This document shows positions 43,922 to 56,500 of a DNA stretch of 64,000 nucleotides, piece after piece (positions within the stretch are counted from its first letter, which is position 1; each line of letters starts with the position of its first letter). Below the pieces are notes generated by a model. It was not told where the DNA came from. It saw only the letters and a program-made list of their open reading frames with translations, and made no database searches. A program made the translations under genes and the position numbers. Origin of the DNA: Bombardia bombarda (taxonomy: Eukaryota; Ascomycota; Sordariomycetes; Sordariales; Lasiosphaeriaceae); assembly GCA_030512295.1 (NCBI GenBank), contig JAULSR010000001.1:8889001-8953000 (forward strand). The letters are read 5' to 3'.

Positions 43922-44584
43922 GGCGCATACACAGAGGTTGAGGGTAGAGATGTTGGTATAGAATAAGTAGTGTAGATGATGGTGCGAAGCATTGGCGTGG
44001 ATATCACATCAAATTGGGCTGGCACGGTGCTATTTGATGTTTGTCTGGTTGGTTGGTTTTCCTGTAAGTTCTGGTATACAAGGAATTTGGACATGGGACA
44101 TGATGGTCATGGTCGGTCAGGTCAGGCCAGGCTGGATTTATTTGGAGTTGTGGCGAAATATTACCCCAGGTTTATTTACTAGTTAGTACTAGCAGTTACT
44201 AAAGATGTGCTATATTGTTTACTCTACTTGGTCGTGGTATCTCTATTTGTGGAGAGGGGAATCAACGTGAGGGACTGGTTCCTTTTAGTTTTCCTTCCTC
44301 TCCCAAACATCTGTAGTCAATGAGACAACAGATGCCAACAAGCTAATCGTGCATGTGGGAACTGGGTCCCCTGTCGTGTTTCGGTGTGACGTGTCCTGAA
44401 CGGCCCAGCCTGCCAGCCAATTACGTAGGTAGTTGGGCGCCCCTTTTGTTTCTGTCGAGCCTCGTTCAAGTTTAATTCGTTCACTCCCATTTCGAGATGC
44501 ACCATCGACCTCTCGTACAATACCAAACTGCCTATTATTTCTCTTTGACCACACTACGCTAGCAATCACCCCATCTTGTCCATC
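43922..44584. other. Intergenic after mcm6
   Basis: 3' flank of mcm6 and upstream sequence of the broken phosphotransferase-like gene. No gene seen. Confidence 0.55.
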
Positions 44585-45591
44585 ATGTCTTCGCGGGCGG
44601 CATCGGCCCTGTTGCCCAAGGAAACAGGGGTGGCCTATTCTCTGATCAAAGAAACAGCCACAGAATTTTTATTTTCGGCGGCTTTGGAGGACTTCGGCGG
44701 GCCCGCCGTGCCTATCGATCGATACTTGATCACAATCGACAGACACTCTAGCAAGGTCATGCTGCCTCCCTGTCCCATTGTCATCTCGACCCAAGAACTC
44801 ACAGAGGCCATTCTAACTGCCACAGGACAGCATTTACAATCAGCGGAGCGGCTTACTGATGGGATGTTGAGTGTCTCGTACAAGGTGATGGTGGAAGAAG
44901 ATCAGGATATTGCCTACATCGTCCATGGACGTCCTGATGGGGTTAATATCCACAATTGCCGATCCGAGAGACTTGCCCGTCCCTAGGGTGTATCCTATAC
45001 CCCGGGAGGAGCAGAGACAGAGGGAAACAAAGTTCGGAAGGCAGATCACGAGCTTTGTACCAGGCGCTATGGCATCTACGACATACCCTGGTCTGCCACA
45101 CGCCCGTTTCAGGCTTGTTGGGAGGTTCCGTTGCCAGAGCCCAGGAGGATTGGTGAGCTTGTTGTTGCCGTGAATGATGACAATGGCAAAGAAGATGTCA
45201 TTCTCACCGTCGGGCCAGACAGACATCATAGCCTCGGCGGCCCTTTTGACTCGGTCCGCGAGTATCTCGCAGCTTGGGTCAGGGCGGCCCTGAGGCAGCT
45301 TGAGAAGCAGCAAGGGGTTGACGAGTACAAGGAGAAGAGTACGAACGGGCGAGTGAGCTGCGGGAGGCTTTTTGGACCGCTATTCCAGAGCGGAAGGTAA
45401 AGGCTGGTGGCGAGGCGGCGAGCGAGTTTCTGACGTGGTTTAGGTTTGGCATGTTTATGAAGCCTGAACCGCCGCCCAAGAATTTGTCTGACGACGATAA
45501 GAGGGCATATTGGGCGGAGAATGTGAGGGTGGTGGAAGAAGTGTTGGGTAGGTATAAAATGAGCTTCTTCAGATATGATATCTACATGTAG
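44585..45591 (+). pseudogene. Broken aminoglycoside-phosphotransferase-like gene
   Basis: Pieces in three frames follow the order of fungal APH/choline-kinase-like proteins. Piece 1 (44585 to about 44918, MSSRAASALLPKETG... to VMVEEDQDIAYIV) is the N-lobe. Piece 2 (about 44923-45105) continues in another frame with SMDVLMGLISTIADPRDLP and GRQITSFVPGAMAS. Piece 3 (about 45108-45340) returns to the first frame with FQACWEVPLPEPRRIGEL and GPDRHHSLGGPFDSV. Piece 4 (about 45346-45591) ends SDDDKRAYWAENVRVVEEV and RYKMSFFRYDIYM. Frame changes coincide with missing segments. The catalytic HxD loop expected between pieces 3 and 4 is absent. No consensus introns bridge the gaps. Deletions rather than splicing fit best. 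The family name rests on my memory of similar fungal proteins. Confidence 0.6.
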
Positions 45592-47280
45592 AAGACTGAG
45601 TTTCAAGTATCACCTGTCAGCTTTCTTTTTGGATTATACCTAGAATAAAAACAAGAACTATTTACCTTGACGTTTCTCAGGCGCATGTTCTGACTTTATT
45701 TTGATTTCAGCAATGACTAAATATTCATCTGTCTCTTGAGAGGTAATCAACAATTGTCTTCTCGCTCATTCACTCATCCATCCACACATATCACTACTAG
45801 TACTCACTGTCGTTCAACTCACTTGACCATTTCATATTATACGTGGCATTAGGGCATAACAGCCCTAACTGTTAAACGCAAAACCATGTTTTTCGAGTAA
45901 GGTGAAATTCAAAGGAATTTGCCTTCTGTCTTTCTCTTAGCTTTCACAGCATATACGTTCACTCCACCGTAAAATATCATCGGAAAGAAAACGCATAGTG
46001 CGCCCTCTGAGACGCTTAAAGTGGTACATCGATGAGATAGTGATCCAAACCAGGTACAGGACTCTTGGTCAGAAGGGAACTCGCGCCGAGTGCCCGTCAT
46101 TGCCAGGTTACCTAGCCAACAGAAGCGACATCATGGCGCCGATCAGCGGGGTTCTCGGACAGTCATGCGATAAGGGGATCGTGATGATGTTGGCGTCTAA
46201 GATGTTATCTAGTCACACAGACAAAAAACGGACTTTTGACATCTCCCGACAGACAGACTCAGCTGAACCGGCCGCCTCGCTTCAGCATCCGGCAGATGCA
46301 AGAGACAAAAAAGGGAACAACTTAACTGCTGCATCATGCAAGGCTGGTAGGGCAACATGAAGCTGGTTTAACATTGTATGATGCACATGTGAAATATTCA
46401 CATTGTATTGGTACGTGGCTTTATCTTGTCCAGCAAGTCATTGTACCTAAAGCTGTCTTCTCTATCACGATTGTTACCATTTTGCCAATTATAAGCAAGC
46501 ATAAATATCCTAAAACAGGCTTGTTTAGTTCTAGTGTTGCTTCTTTTTCATATTCCGTCTTTAGCCTCCTCTCTAACCTCCCTGCTGCCTGCTGTGACAC
46601 TAGCACATGTCGCAGACCCAGGGAATGTTCAGACGTGCATACTCCAGACGCAGGCAGAATAAAGGGGCGGCAATCTGCATCCACCATATCAACAACCGTA
46701 TCCGGATCTGGACGCCCGCATATAACATACAAGCAAAATATCAAATCAATGACGGACACTGCATTCCATCCCCTTCTCCTCCGCAACTCGGTTCTGCAAC
46801 AGCACGGGTAGTGACAGTAAAACTCACAGAACGGGCATGAGCCCCTCATCCGGTGAGCCTCTTCCTCTAAAATCAACGGCTGCATAGGTACTACAAAGGA
46901 CGAACGAGCGCGCGGAGAAAAGGGGGGGCAAAACAGGGCCGGTGACGGGATGAGGGGAAAGGTAGGGAGGGGAGTGGAGGTTCACGAGCCATAGAATAGA
47001 GCATAGACAATAGGGGGCATCTCGATACGCGAAATACACAATGGCAACAACTGAACCAAGCCACAATTACGGAACTTTGGAATCTCCCATATGTCTGTGC
47101 TACACCACGTAATTCGTTTGCATAACCTCTTTCCTTTTCCTTAAGCCCTTCATTTAGAGGCTGCCTGACAGCACACCTACCATGTTGTTATCGTGACGGA
47201 TCTAGACAGACACGCAGATTGATCGATGGATGGAGAGAGAATCTGAGATGGTTTTCTCCGTTTCTCCACTCCAAGCACCC

Positions 47281-47305
47281 AAGCCAAGCCAAGCCAAGCC
47301 AAGCC
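47281..47305 (+). repeat. AAGCC pentanucleotide tandem repeat, five copies
   Basis: Five perfect AAGCC units in the creA downstream desert, no coding context. Confidence 0.95.
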
Positions 47306-49191
47306 ACCCAGCCCATTTATCTTTGACTATTGATCATTGACGACTTGCAGAGCAGTCACAATTTCTTGGCCCTGCATCAAATCGAATCGTACATAAGGCA
47401 GACAGGGATAGGCATAGCAGCAAGCCGGTGGGTGGATAGGTCGGTACCAAACATCGATCCCGGCATTGTCGTAAGTCTGCATAAACAAAGAGAAGAAAAG
47501 AAAAGAGAATGAAAAGCATGAACTGAAATAGCCGCAACCCAAACCGCAACCCTACCACCTCTATAGGGAAAGAAGAACCGACATCTGAGCATTCTTGAAA
47601 TAATATGCATCTGTCATCCAATGACAAAGCCAACCTCCAAAAGCTTCACCCTGCTGTAACACGCAAACCTCTTTACTTAAAGTTATTGTCTTCTGTTGTC
47701 CTCTATGTGTATCGGCCCGTGCCAGGGCGAAACCGAGAAAGGATATGATGAATGATGTGGTCGTCAATCGGGTCGAAAGCCTGCCTCTTCTCCCCTCTTG
47801 GCAAACCAGGCCGAGGACCGGTTGGACATATGGCACTGACGGGACTAAACCACGCTCTCCCACACAGAGGTGTTCGGGCGGAAAACGGCTCGACTTCCGT
47901 CTTTGATTCCATGGCTCCGTCTGGTTACACGTGCAAAAATGGCAGGCTGCAGCCCAAGAATTACATATACGTCTGTACACATAGACACCTACCGTGCATA
48001 CCACCTACCTATCATATCTCAGATCCATCCATTTTACCATCTGTGCGTACATCCAGGTAGAGAGAGGGAGACGGTCGGAGACGGTTGAATCACCGCGCCG
48101 GCGATGCATGGCAATTAGTGATTTGCATGGATGTCCATCCCATCGTCTGTAATAGCAATCAGCAGGTATAATATCCGGTTGGCCACTTCATATGAAGCGA
48201 CTACAGCAAAAAAAAGAAAGACATAGTGTGCCCGCGCGTCTGCTGCGCGGCTGCGCGTAACTGCTATCCGATGGGGTTCCCGAGAGCGTTTAGTGGCCGG
48301 CTGAACGAGAGGGCCGACGACACCCTCTCTCACCTTCAATCGATGTAGTGTATTGGCAGAGTTTACGGGCAGCCAAGGAGGCACACAGGCTCGAGACAGG
48401 TAAAACCGAGCTCGGTGGAATGTGAGCAACTGAGCACTGACCGCAGAATAATTGGATGACTTCCTCCGTCTCTGACCTGACCACTCGGCCCGAGATTCCA
48501 TTGCGGACGCACTATGGATTTGCCTCTCTGTCTCGCTCGTGCAAGATCGTGCGTGATGACCATGATTCTAGACCCTTTCCCCGCCCAACAGCCCCTGGCC
48601 CCCTTACCCCCCTCGGTCCCGCTCTTCACCCCTTGGCGCTTGCCCTGGCGTCTGCATCTTTCGACAAGAAAAGATGAAGAAACAGCGTAAGGTGCTTCCG
48701 CAACCGTCTTTGTTCGCCGAGTTACAATGGTTTCGTCAGAAGGGCACGCTAGTCAGGGAAGGTAGGGAGGTAGGGAGTGGAAAGACGGGCCAGTGCGAGG
48801 TGGAGGAGCGGGTCGATCCGCGTCTCTGAAAAGAGCCGCTCACCGACCCTCAGTCGGTGTATGCAAGTCATCTAAAAGGGGGTGCGACCCGCTCGCCTAC
48901 GCCAACCGACAGATGGTAGAGTGCTAAAAGAAACGCCTCATATACGGAATCATTCTTGTGGTTGCAACGCCAAACCGCTTGGCTCGGGATGTGGCCGTCG
49001 CAGTGCATTTCCACTTCTCCTCCATTGTTGTTCCCTTCACTTTATACAAATTGTACCAGAGCTCTTAGAGTGTTAGCCACTGTCATGATTACACAGCATA
49101 CAAAACCAGCTTTGGGTTGATTGAGCCGGTCTGCATCTGGACGTATGCGGTCATGTCGAAATGGGTTGGAGAACTAGTGTTCGACGACTTG

Positions 49192-49210
49192 TTTTTTTTG
49201 GGGGGGGGGG
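49192..49210 (+). repeat. T8-G11 homopolymer pair
   Basis: Eight T directly followed by eleven G, then AATATTGGGGG. No gene nearby. Such runs are prone to length variation and to sequencing error. Confidence 0.85.
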
Positions 49211-52200
49211 AATATTGGGGGAGACATAGAAATGTTCACCATACTAACCTCATTCCGGCATAGTCTTCCCGCAGTTAGCAGATGAGGTTTAATACGAAAT
49301 CATATATGGCTTGATTGAGCCTCAATATCGATCCGATGGATAAGGGGGAGGCTGAACAGCTCAACCACCATAACCTTTGTGAAGAAGCGAGCGAGGCTTT
49401 ACACTCACACCACTGCAGCCACGCCTTCGATCAACAAACCCCCATCGTCTAGGCATCAATCTGAGCTTCTTCCAAGAGAGTCTAGGCTCTCTGGGCGATT
49501 GTCAGATGTCTTGGTAGTGAAGGTAGGCAGGGCATGGAACACAATTTAGGCTGCGGGGTAGCTTCTCCCAAAACAACTGGCGTACATACGCATTGTGCCG
49601 CAGTTGCAGATTTTCTCCGGATGGTAAAGAAGGGTCCAAAGGGTCCAAAGGATCCGGACAGTTTTTGAAAAGTAGACCAAAGGTGGCGCTCCCAGCTGGT
49701 GACGTGGAGACGAAACGTGCACCGCAAAATACAAGACCACCGGCGATGATGAGCCAGAAAGCAGTCAGTCAAACAGCAAACTGCAGCGTCGGCTTTCCAT
49801 GAGGGTGATACTGAGACACTTGTCCTCTGCCAAGAAGCTGTGTGCAAGGGCAAACGGATCCGGGGGCCGAGATCTCGATCATGCACACAGTAAACACACA
49901 ATCTTGAACCCCAACTTGGGCTTGTAGAACTAAGCTCTACTTTTGGCTGACGTCATCAAGAGAAAGAAAGACGAGCCAACGAGATGGCAGGATCAAAACA
50001 ATGACTCCAAAAGATTTGAAGAGATCAAAGAGATAAGAGAGTGAAAATTTTACCGCTTAGCGACTTGCGTCCCGGTACTCCGTTTGCTGCTGCACCATTT
50101 AACCGCAAGTCTAACCGATACGAGCGATTATTGCTGATCAGGGACTTCCTTGGCGCCGGCGATGATAGCTATTGTCCTGATAACCCCTATCCGGATCACG
50201 ATATCGGGCGCTGGCCTCTGGCTGTTACCGAGGAGAGGTACCGCCCGCAAGCTGGTCTCTTCAAATCTGTCGGATGGATCGGATGACGACCGAGTCGGCC
50301 AGGAAAGGAGCCGACAGAAATCGGATGTTTGATCGCGTCCTTAGCCGTTCGTCCTATGTTAGTCGCGAAGAATGCCGCGCGGTCATACCAAACTTAATGC
50401 AATTTTCAGGCTGCCTTGTATGGACACGCGGCACTGGGCCCATCCTTCCAGAGATATCATGAGTTCGAGCTTGGTACTGGTGGAAGCACAACATATCGCT
50501 ATGCAGTGCTTGTATTTCTTTTGGTCACCACCAATATACATAGTTGGCTCAAAGCGGCCAGAGATTACCAATCAGGTGACAGGGCGGTCGAATAACTTGG
50601 TGGTAGGCTTGATAAGATAGGCTGAAAAGTCCGATCCAAGATGACTGTGGGCTGATATGGGGATGTCTGCGGAAGACACGCGGTTGGCGAACCAGAGTCA
50701 GGCAGGCACTCTGATTTTGTATTGTCCTTCCATTAGCTCTATCCTGCCGCTTCCATGACCCCGTCTCCCTCTCCCAGCCGATGCGATGCTGACCACACAA
50801 GGCTGGCCGTCGGCAGCAAGCCGTAGTTGCCATGTCCTATTTTTCTGGACCGGCCGCGTTTAGGATTCGCAGCGCAGGAATTGGTGCAATAGCGCCTGTG
50901 ATAGTGGTGGGTTCCCGGGCGCAGAGTTAATCAATCAATTAATATCAAACTCTTGACCGTTGATAAAGCAGCTCCCCCACATTCGGCCCAATCGCGACAC
51001 TGGTGTGCCATTCGCTGGCGATGGTGAGCTTACTGATAGGATGAACACCTTCGTGTCCCGCTTTCCGCTGCATACATGACGGCGTATCGGCAGTATGGCG
51101 TATTGCGCTGCTGCTGCTGCTGCTTAGGGATTGAACGTGCCTGAGTGCTCGGATATGCACAGAGTATATGGTGGGGAGGATCGGAAATGACCTCGCACAC
51201 ACATAGACCGCCTAGCCCTGGTGGACTTTATCCCAATTCACGTGCCTGTGTTGTAGATTCGTCCCGTGTAGACGAGCAGACCAATGGGCGCGACGTTCAA
51301 CGGCCTCAGCGAGAGCAAATTGACACCACCTTCGCTGCGCCCGCCACGAGGTGGTCTTGCCAAGCAGTGGTTCGAAATAACTCGAGATAGCCGACTTGTA
51401 AGCGAGCTACGCATCTCAGGCACCAGATGATCACATCACGAGATGGAAGAGCACCGCGCCCATCTTCTATCGCACTTGACAATTCGAATGGATAGCAGTG
51501 CGAATCGGCCGACCGTGCCGACTTCTCCCGTCTCGCAGTGCCCGATCGGTGGCTGGACTTGGATTTGAGATGGCCGGCCTGCCGTATACCCCGCGTTCCA
51601 CCTGGCCTGGACGCGAGGGGGGCGGTGGTTGGGCCCGTTTCAACCAAGATGAGGATGCTGCGGCTGGTTAGGTGACAGCGGCAGGTTGAGTGCCTATTCC
51701 GGTGTGTCAAAGAGAACCAAGGTAAACAAGCGGCGGTGCTCCGTACTCATTCGTAGCTTGAAGCCGTTTGGGGCTATGGAGACAGGGGCCTTTCTGCAGA
51801 CCATCCTTGGTTCGCCGGGGAAGCAAGACGATAGCGCCTAGCGAGCCAGTCTCGAGCTGGGTTTCGATAAAGAAGGTGCGAGAGGAAGGATGGGGGTGGT
51901 TTCCAAGGGCACCTCATTGACGGCATCTCTCCTGCGGGGGGCAGCGGTTGGGACGAGTTTGTGCATTATCTGGAAAAGCTTGGCAATTCTGGCTAAAAAT
52001 GGGGTGTCCTGCCAAATTGTTTCCATGGCTCTATCCAGGTCCATGGCATTTTGTGTCAGGCGCACTCTCTCCAAGAAGGCCAATGGCCAATCCATTCAGC
52101 AGGACAAATGACTTTTGACACTTGCCAAAGAGGCTGCTGCTGGTTTTTCACTGGGCGCGTCTTCGGACGTCCATCGCGCAGCGCCAACTTTCCATTTCGG

Positions 52201-52334
52201 GTGACGCGCAGCCACGGACCGTCGGGGCCAGTTTTCTGGGACGGTGGATAGATGCATCTTTGGGTGGGTGGTATGGGCGATGCAACACTGAGAAATGGAG
52301 GTTATGAGGAGGAGGAGAAGCAGCCATAGGAAGG

Positions 52335-52382
52335 CATGGCGACATGGCGACATGGCGACATGGTGACTGGGCGACCGGGCGA
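52335..52382 (+). repeat. 8-bp tandem repeat, six copies
   Basis: Unit CATGGCGA: three perfect copies, then CATGGTGA, CTGGGCGA and CCGGGCGA. The stepwise decay toward the right suggests an old minisatellite. No coding context. Confidence 0.9.
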
Positions 52383-53499
52383 CGGGTAGATCGTGAAGAA
52401 GGCAGCCCAATATAGACGAAATGAAGGGCGTTCATTATCACGAATTGCTGGTTGAAAAGCACAGGATCCGTAAGTAGCAACTTACCACAGCGTCAGCAGA
52501 AACACACACCCACAGTACACACACACCTTCCTCCCATTGCTGGGACGTATCGTGCCTGCCTTGCTCACCGCGTTGGCCGGGTACCTTCCTTCCTCTTCCT
52601 GCTTGTCTCGGCCACTTGACCCCCATTAACCAATTTGGCTGCAGATGGAAACCCCATATTGCGCACGCCTCGGTGGGAAAGTGCAATGTGTATGTACAGG
52701 ATAGGCAAGCATGGCAATTGGCAAGGCAAGGTACCTTGCTGCTTCCGTGCTCACATTGCGGAGAACTGTGCAGGAACTGGTCGCGCCTCCCCCTTTCCGC
52801 CCTCATTCGGGTCTTTGATGGCTTGTGTCGCGGCTTCCTTGCCTTGTCTGGAGACGCGGAGGCAGGCGCAAGGCGGGCAGACTGGCATGATGGCACGATG
52901 GCATGGTGGTAGTGTGGAAGGGGGAAGGAACTCTCGACCTCCCACCTACCTCATCGCTGGAGAGAGAGCTCCTGATTGTGGGGTTACAGCCCTGGCTGTT
53001 TCTGGGGGCTGCCCTTGCTCCCCTTGCTGCCCTTGCTGCTGCCCGCCGAGCCCGCCTGGCGCGCCTGGCCCTTTGGCCGGGATTCGCTTTAAACTCAGAA
53101 CCCCATGGGGCGTGGGGGTTGTCTCCACAGTGGGACCCGTCCCCCGGTTGTCACAGTGTCACTAGGAACGAGGGAAGGCACCGTCTTGGTTTAGGTCACT
53201 AGCTTCGTCCACAACAGTCACTAGAAGCTGCAACAACGCCCAAGGAAACGTCGTCCGCAAGACCCCGATAGCTGAATGGGTAGATGCGCAAGTTCTCTTA
53301 ATTAATCTCGGGCCAGCCAACCAGCCATCCAGTCTCGTAGGTCCCAAGAATAGCGCAAGTGGTCCCACGGTCGCCTCTCACTGTCACACGGATCCCGCAA
53401 TCTCGACAGATTAGAATACCGACCAGCGCAGCCAAGCCTTTCTGCTTGCTCACCATGGAGTTCGAGGTACGCGAGCAGGTCCAGACTCCAGACTTTCGG

Positions 53500-53520
53500 C
53501 ATGGCATGGCATGGCATGGG
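53500..53520 (+). repeat. GGCAT pentanucleotide tandem repeat
   Basis: Four GGCAT-type units in a row in non-coding sequence. Confidence 0.85.
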
Positions 53521-56500
53521 AAAGAAACGTCAACAGACGGGTTCCATCCCGCCGGTTCCATGATCCATGAATGCACACCTACGCACACCTGATGCGACTA
53601 TTGACTTTTCAATGCGCGTGGACAAGTTGCGAGCGCAAAAGACTGTTGCTCGCTCCTTCTCGCTTGGCCCAAGGACACACTCGTTACCATAGATTCTCCA
53701 GCCAGGTTCCGACGGTTGTACGAGCAGGTTTCAAGGTGCACAGAAGTTGTTTCTGACCCTGTCTTGGCAATGACAATGGTGCTAGAGAGAGCTTCTCCAT
53801 GATGCCGTTCCAACCTGCGTCAGCGATCTACAACCCCCACACCAGTACTGTACGTACACATCCGTGCAGAGACCGAACTCGGAGCTTTGATGGAGGGGTC
53901 TGGGTGCCCCGACTTCGAAACAGCATTCTCTCTTTCTGTCACCCTATCACGGCGACCGACCTCGGTGCCCGGCGGCTCTTGTTCATGCGCCGTCTTAACT
54001 CCTAAGGCAGGCAGGCAGCAGGCAGCAGGCAGGCGTGCGCAAAGGCAAGGACTGAGCAAATGTCTAATCATCTGCCGCCCGCATCAGCACCAACGGGCCA
54101 GCTATCACGGCATTCTCTGGGTTTCAGGGGTGGCACCGTGCCAGCTGTGATATCCGCAAGCAATGCAATGCAAACAAGTGATGATAGATTGTCTGCAAGC
54201 CACCGAGAATACGTCAGCCAGCCTCCTCCTCACGAGCCAGGCAAGCCAGCCTGTGGAATGATGAATCCCGTCCTTCCTTCGTCCCATCACGAATTCCTCT
54301 CCGCAACGCCATCTCGATACCACCCGATTGAAACCGGGGGTGGGGCCCTTCCCTGAGGTGCCGTTTCATCGTGACCACCATCCATCGGGCGTAACCGGCA
54401 TTCGCGCCAACTATTTGCTATGCGCCCCCGACGCACCCCCAAAAGGTGATGTGAGATCTAAGAACTGACTGGCCGTCTGTGGGAAAGAAGGAACTGGCTC
54501 TCTTGTCCCGACCTGACTGGCCGTGTGCCAGGGCCCGGCGCACGTCGACAGCTTCCCCGAGCGGGAAAAGAAAAGAGACAAAGCAACGTATGAGACACGA
54601 TGCTCACTGTTGTCACAGCCAAGTGTTGTTTGTGGTGGAGAGAGATATCACAAATGCAGCCCTTCAGAAACCCCACACGGCAGACGAGCATTGCCATGTA
54701 CTTCGTACTACCACGATCATCCTGGAAAGTCTTGGAGATCATTAATCCGACGAGGTACGGGTTACATAGATGTGCTTGGCACCGGTACCGATGGCATCAC
54801 CGCTGCGACTTTTCGGGTCATTGCCCAACAACTCTCTCCTATTCGTTGTGTGTGTTTGCTTGGCCGCCCAACCACACTCGGGCTCTCTCTGCCTTTTTCG
54901 TCTCCGGGAAGTTGCGGTGAGGAAAGCATCTGGATGGGGGGACCTGGAACCCTTCAAGGTACTCACCCTCGCTCCCTGGCTTAATCGACTTATTGCATCG
55001 TATGGTGCCTACATGGCTCTGGCACCACCCCTCAATATCGTCTTGTTAGTCAGATCACCGAGCCGTCCCCATCCGGTCGCCTGGCCTTTTACTACACACA
55101 CAATTGTCTCAACAATTTCCATCACCAATCGCCTCGCTGGGTCGGTCTGAGGCGTCGCCACATACCTTTGTTTGAGACGTGCTTCTGATGATGTGCTAAT
55201 GATGTGCACACCTGCACTCACTATCGAATAAATCACCGGTGAGTGATGCCCATCAATCCCAACCATGGTTTTCGGCTGTTTAGGTCTGTTTGTTTTATGC
55301 CCAGACTCTCATAATTGTGAGAGCGTTTCCAAGGAGCCAAGTGCTTGTGTCGTAACGGTTCCCCAACAGAGAGGTGTTTCTTCGATATTGGTCCTGCCCC
55401 CCTTGCACATCACCTGTAGGTACTTGCTTGGATATTAATTGCGCGCGGCGCCGCCAAAAGGGCGTAATAGTGCATAACGTAATACCATTGGACGCAACCT
55501 CGACTCGCATATGGTGTATTTGGAACCAGGGAAAAGAAACACCATCTCGAAACGAGGTGTCTTGTTCTAAAATTGAAGGACTCCAGGACTCATGAGTACT
55601 GTGTAGGTCATGATACCAAGTGTGTCGTCAAACCGAACTGGCTGGTGTGAACCAAACCCCCCTGCCTGTCAAGCATTAGTCACCACCCACCCCCCGGCAT
55701 CTCATCGCCCCCAGCTTGTTCCCCCAGACTTTTTTCAGCACACATCCATCCCAACACCCCGCAAATCCCCAGGCGCTCGCCTACCAGGGGTTCAGTGCCC
55801 GGGGCAGAATGCTTAAACAGGACATTCAAAAAAATAACAGAGAAAGGGGGCGAGCGGCACCAAGTTGAGACAACCAGCGCCAGCCAGCCAGCCCGGCCAA
55901 GCCAAACCCTAGACTAGAGAGGCACAGAAGATGGGAAGGAAAGCAGAGAGAAAGACGCTGACGTGATACGACAACTTTAGCAACCGGAGAAGTTGCACAC
56001 ACACCACACAAACCACACAAACCAGATATTGGTATCCGTAATCCAGTCCCCCTATCTCATCCTGCCCAGCCCACGCCCAGCCCGACCCTTTCTTGTTTGT
56101 CATGTAAAGTGACCGCCAAGAAAATGCCAATCGCATTTTTGTTTTGCAGAAGCGCCCAGAGATAGGGGCTGAGTTGGAACGAGCCAGACCCCCTACGAGC
56201 CAGGCAGTCTGGCCTTCACCGACTTGTGACACTCAAAAGGCAACAAGCGGCAGGCATCAAGATGAAAGTGCAACTCCAGAAAATTTCGAGTTTTCGGTGA
56301 GAGATGTCGAAAGAGGAAGCTGAGTCACAAAGTATTCAGCCTGGCCTACTGCCCCCCAGCAGACAGACAGCGTAATCACCATGTTACGTGCATATGGACA
56401 TGTATGAGGTGATATCTGGCATCTGGTCTGGTGTATCTCGCTGCCGCCGCCACCGCCGTCGCCGACGCCCGCCGCATCCTCCCCGTCTTCGCCCTCCTTG

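Noticed and set aside
46421..46885. Minus-strand frame of 154 codons with many cysteines
   Set aside because: No family resemblance, no promoter or splice support, and composition like that of the surrounding non-coding sequence.
53262..53330. tRNA-like A box (TAGCTGAATGGGTAGA) in the gene desert
   Set aside because: No B box or foldable anticodon and T arms follow, so it is not called as a tRNA.
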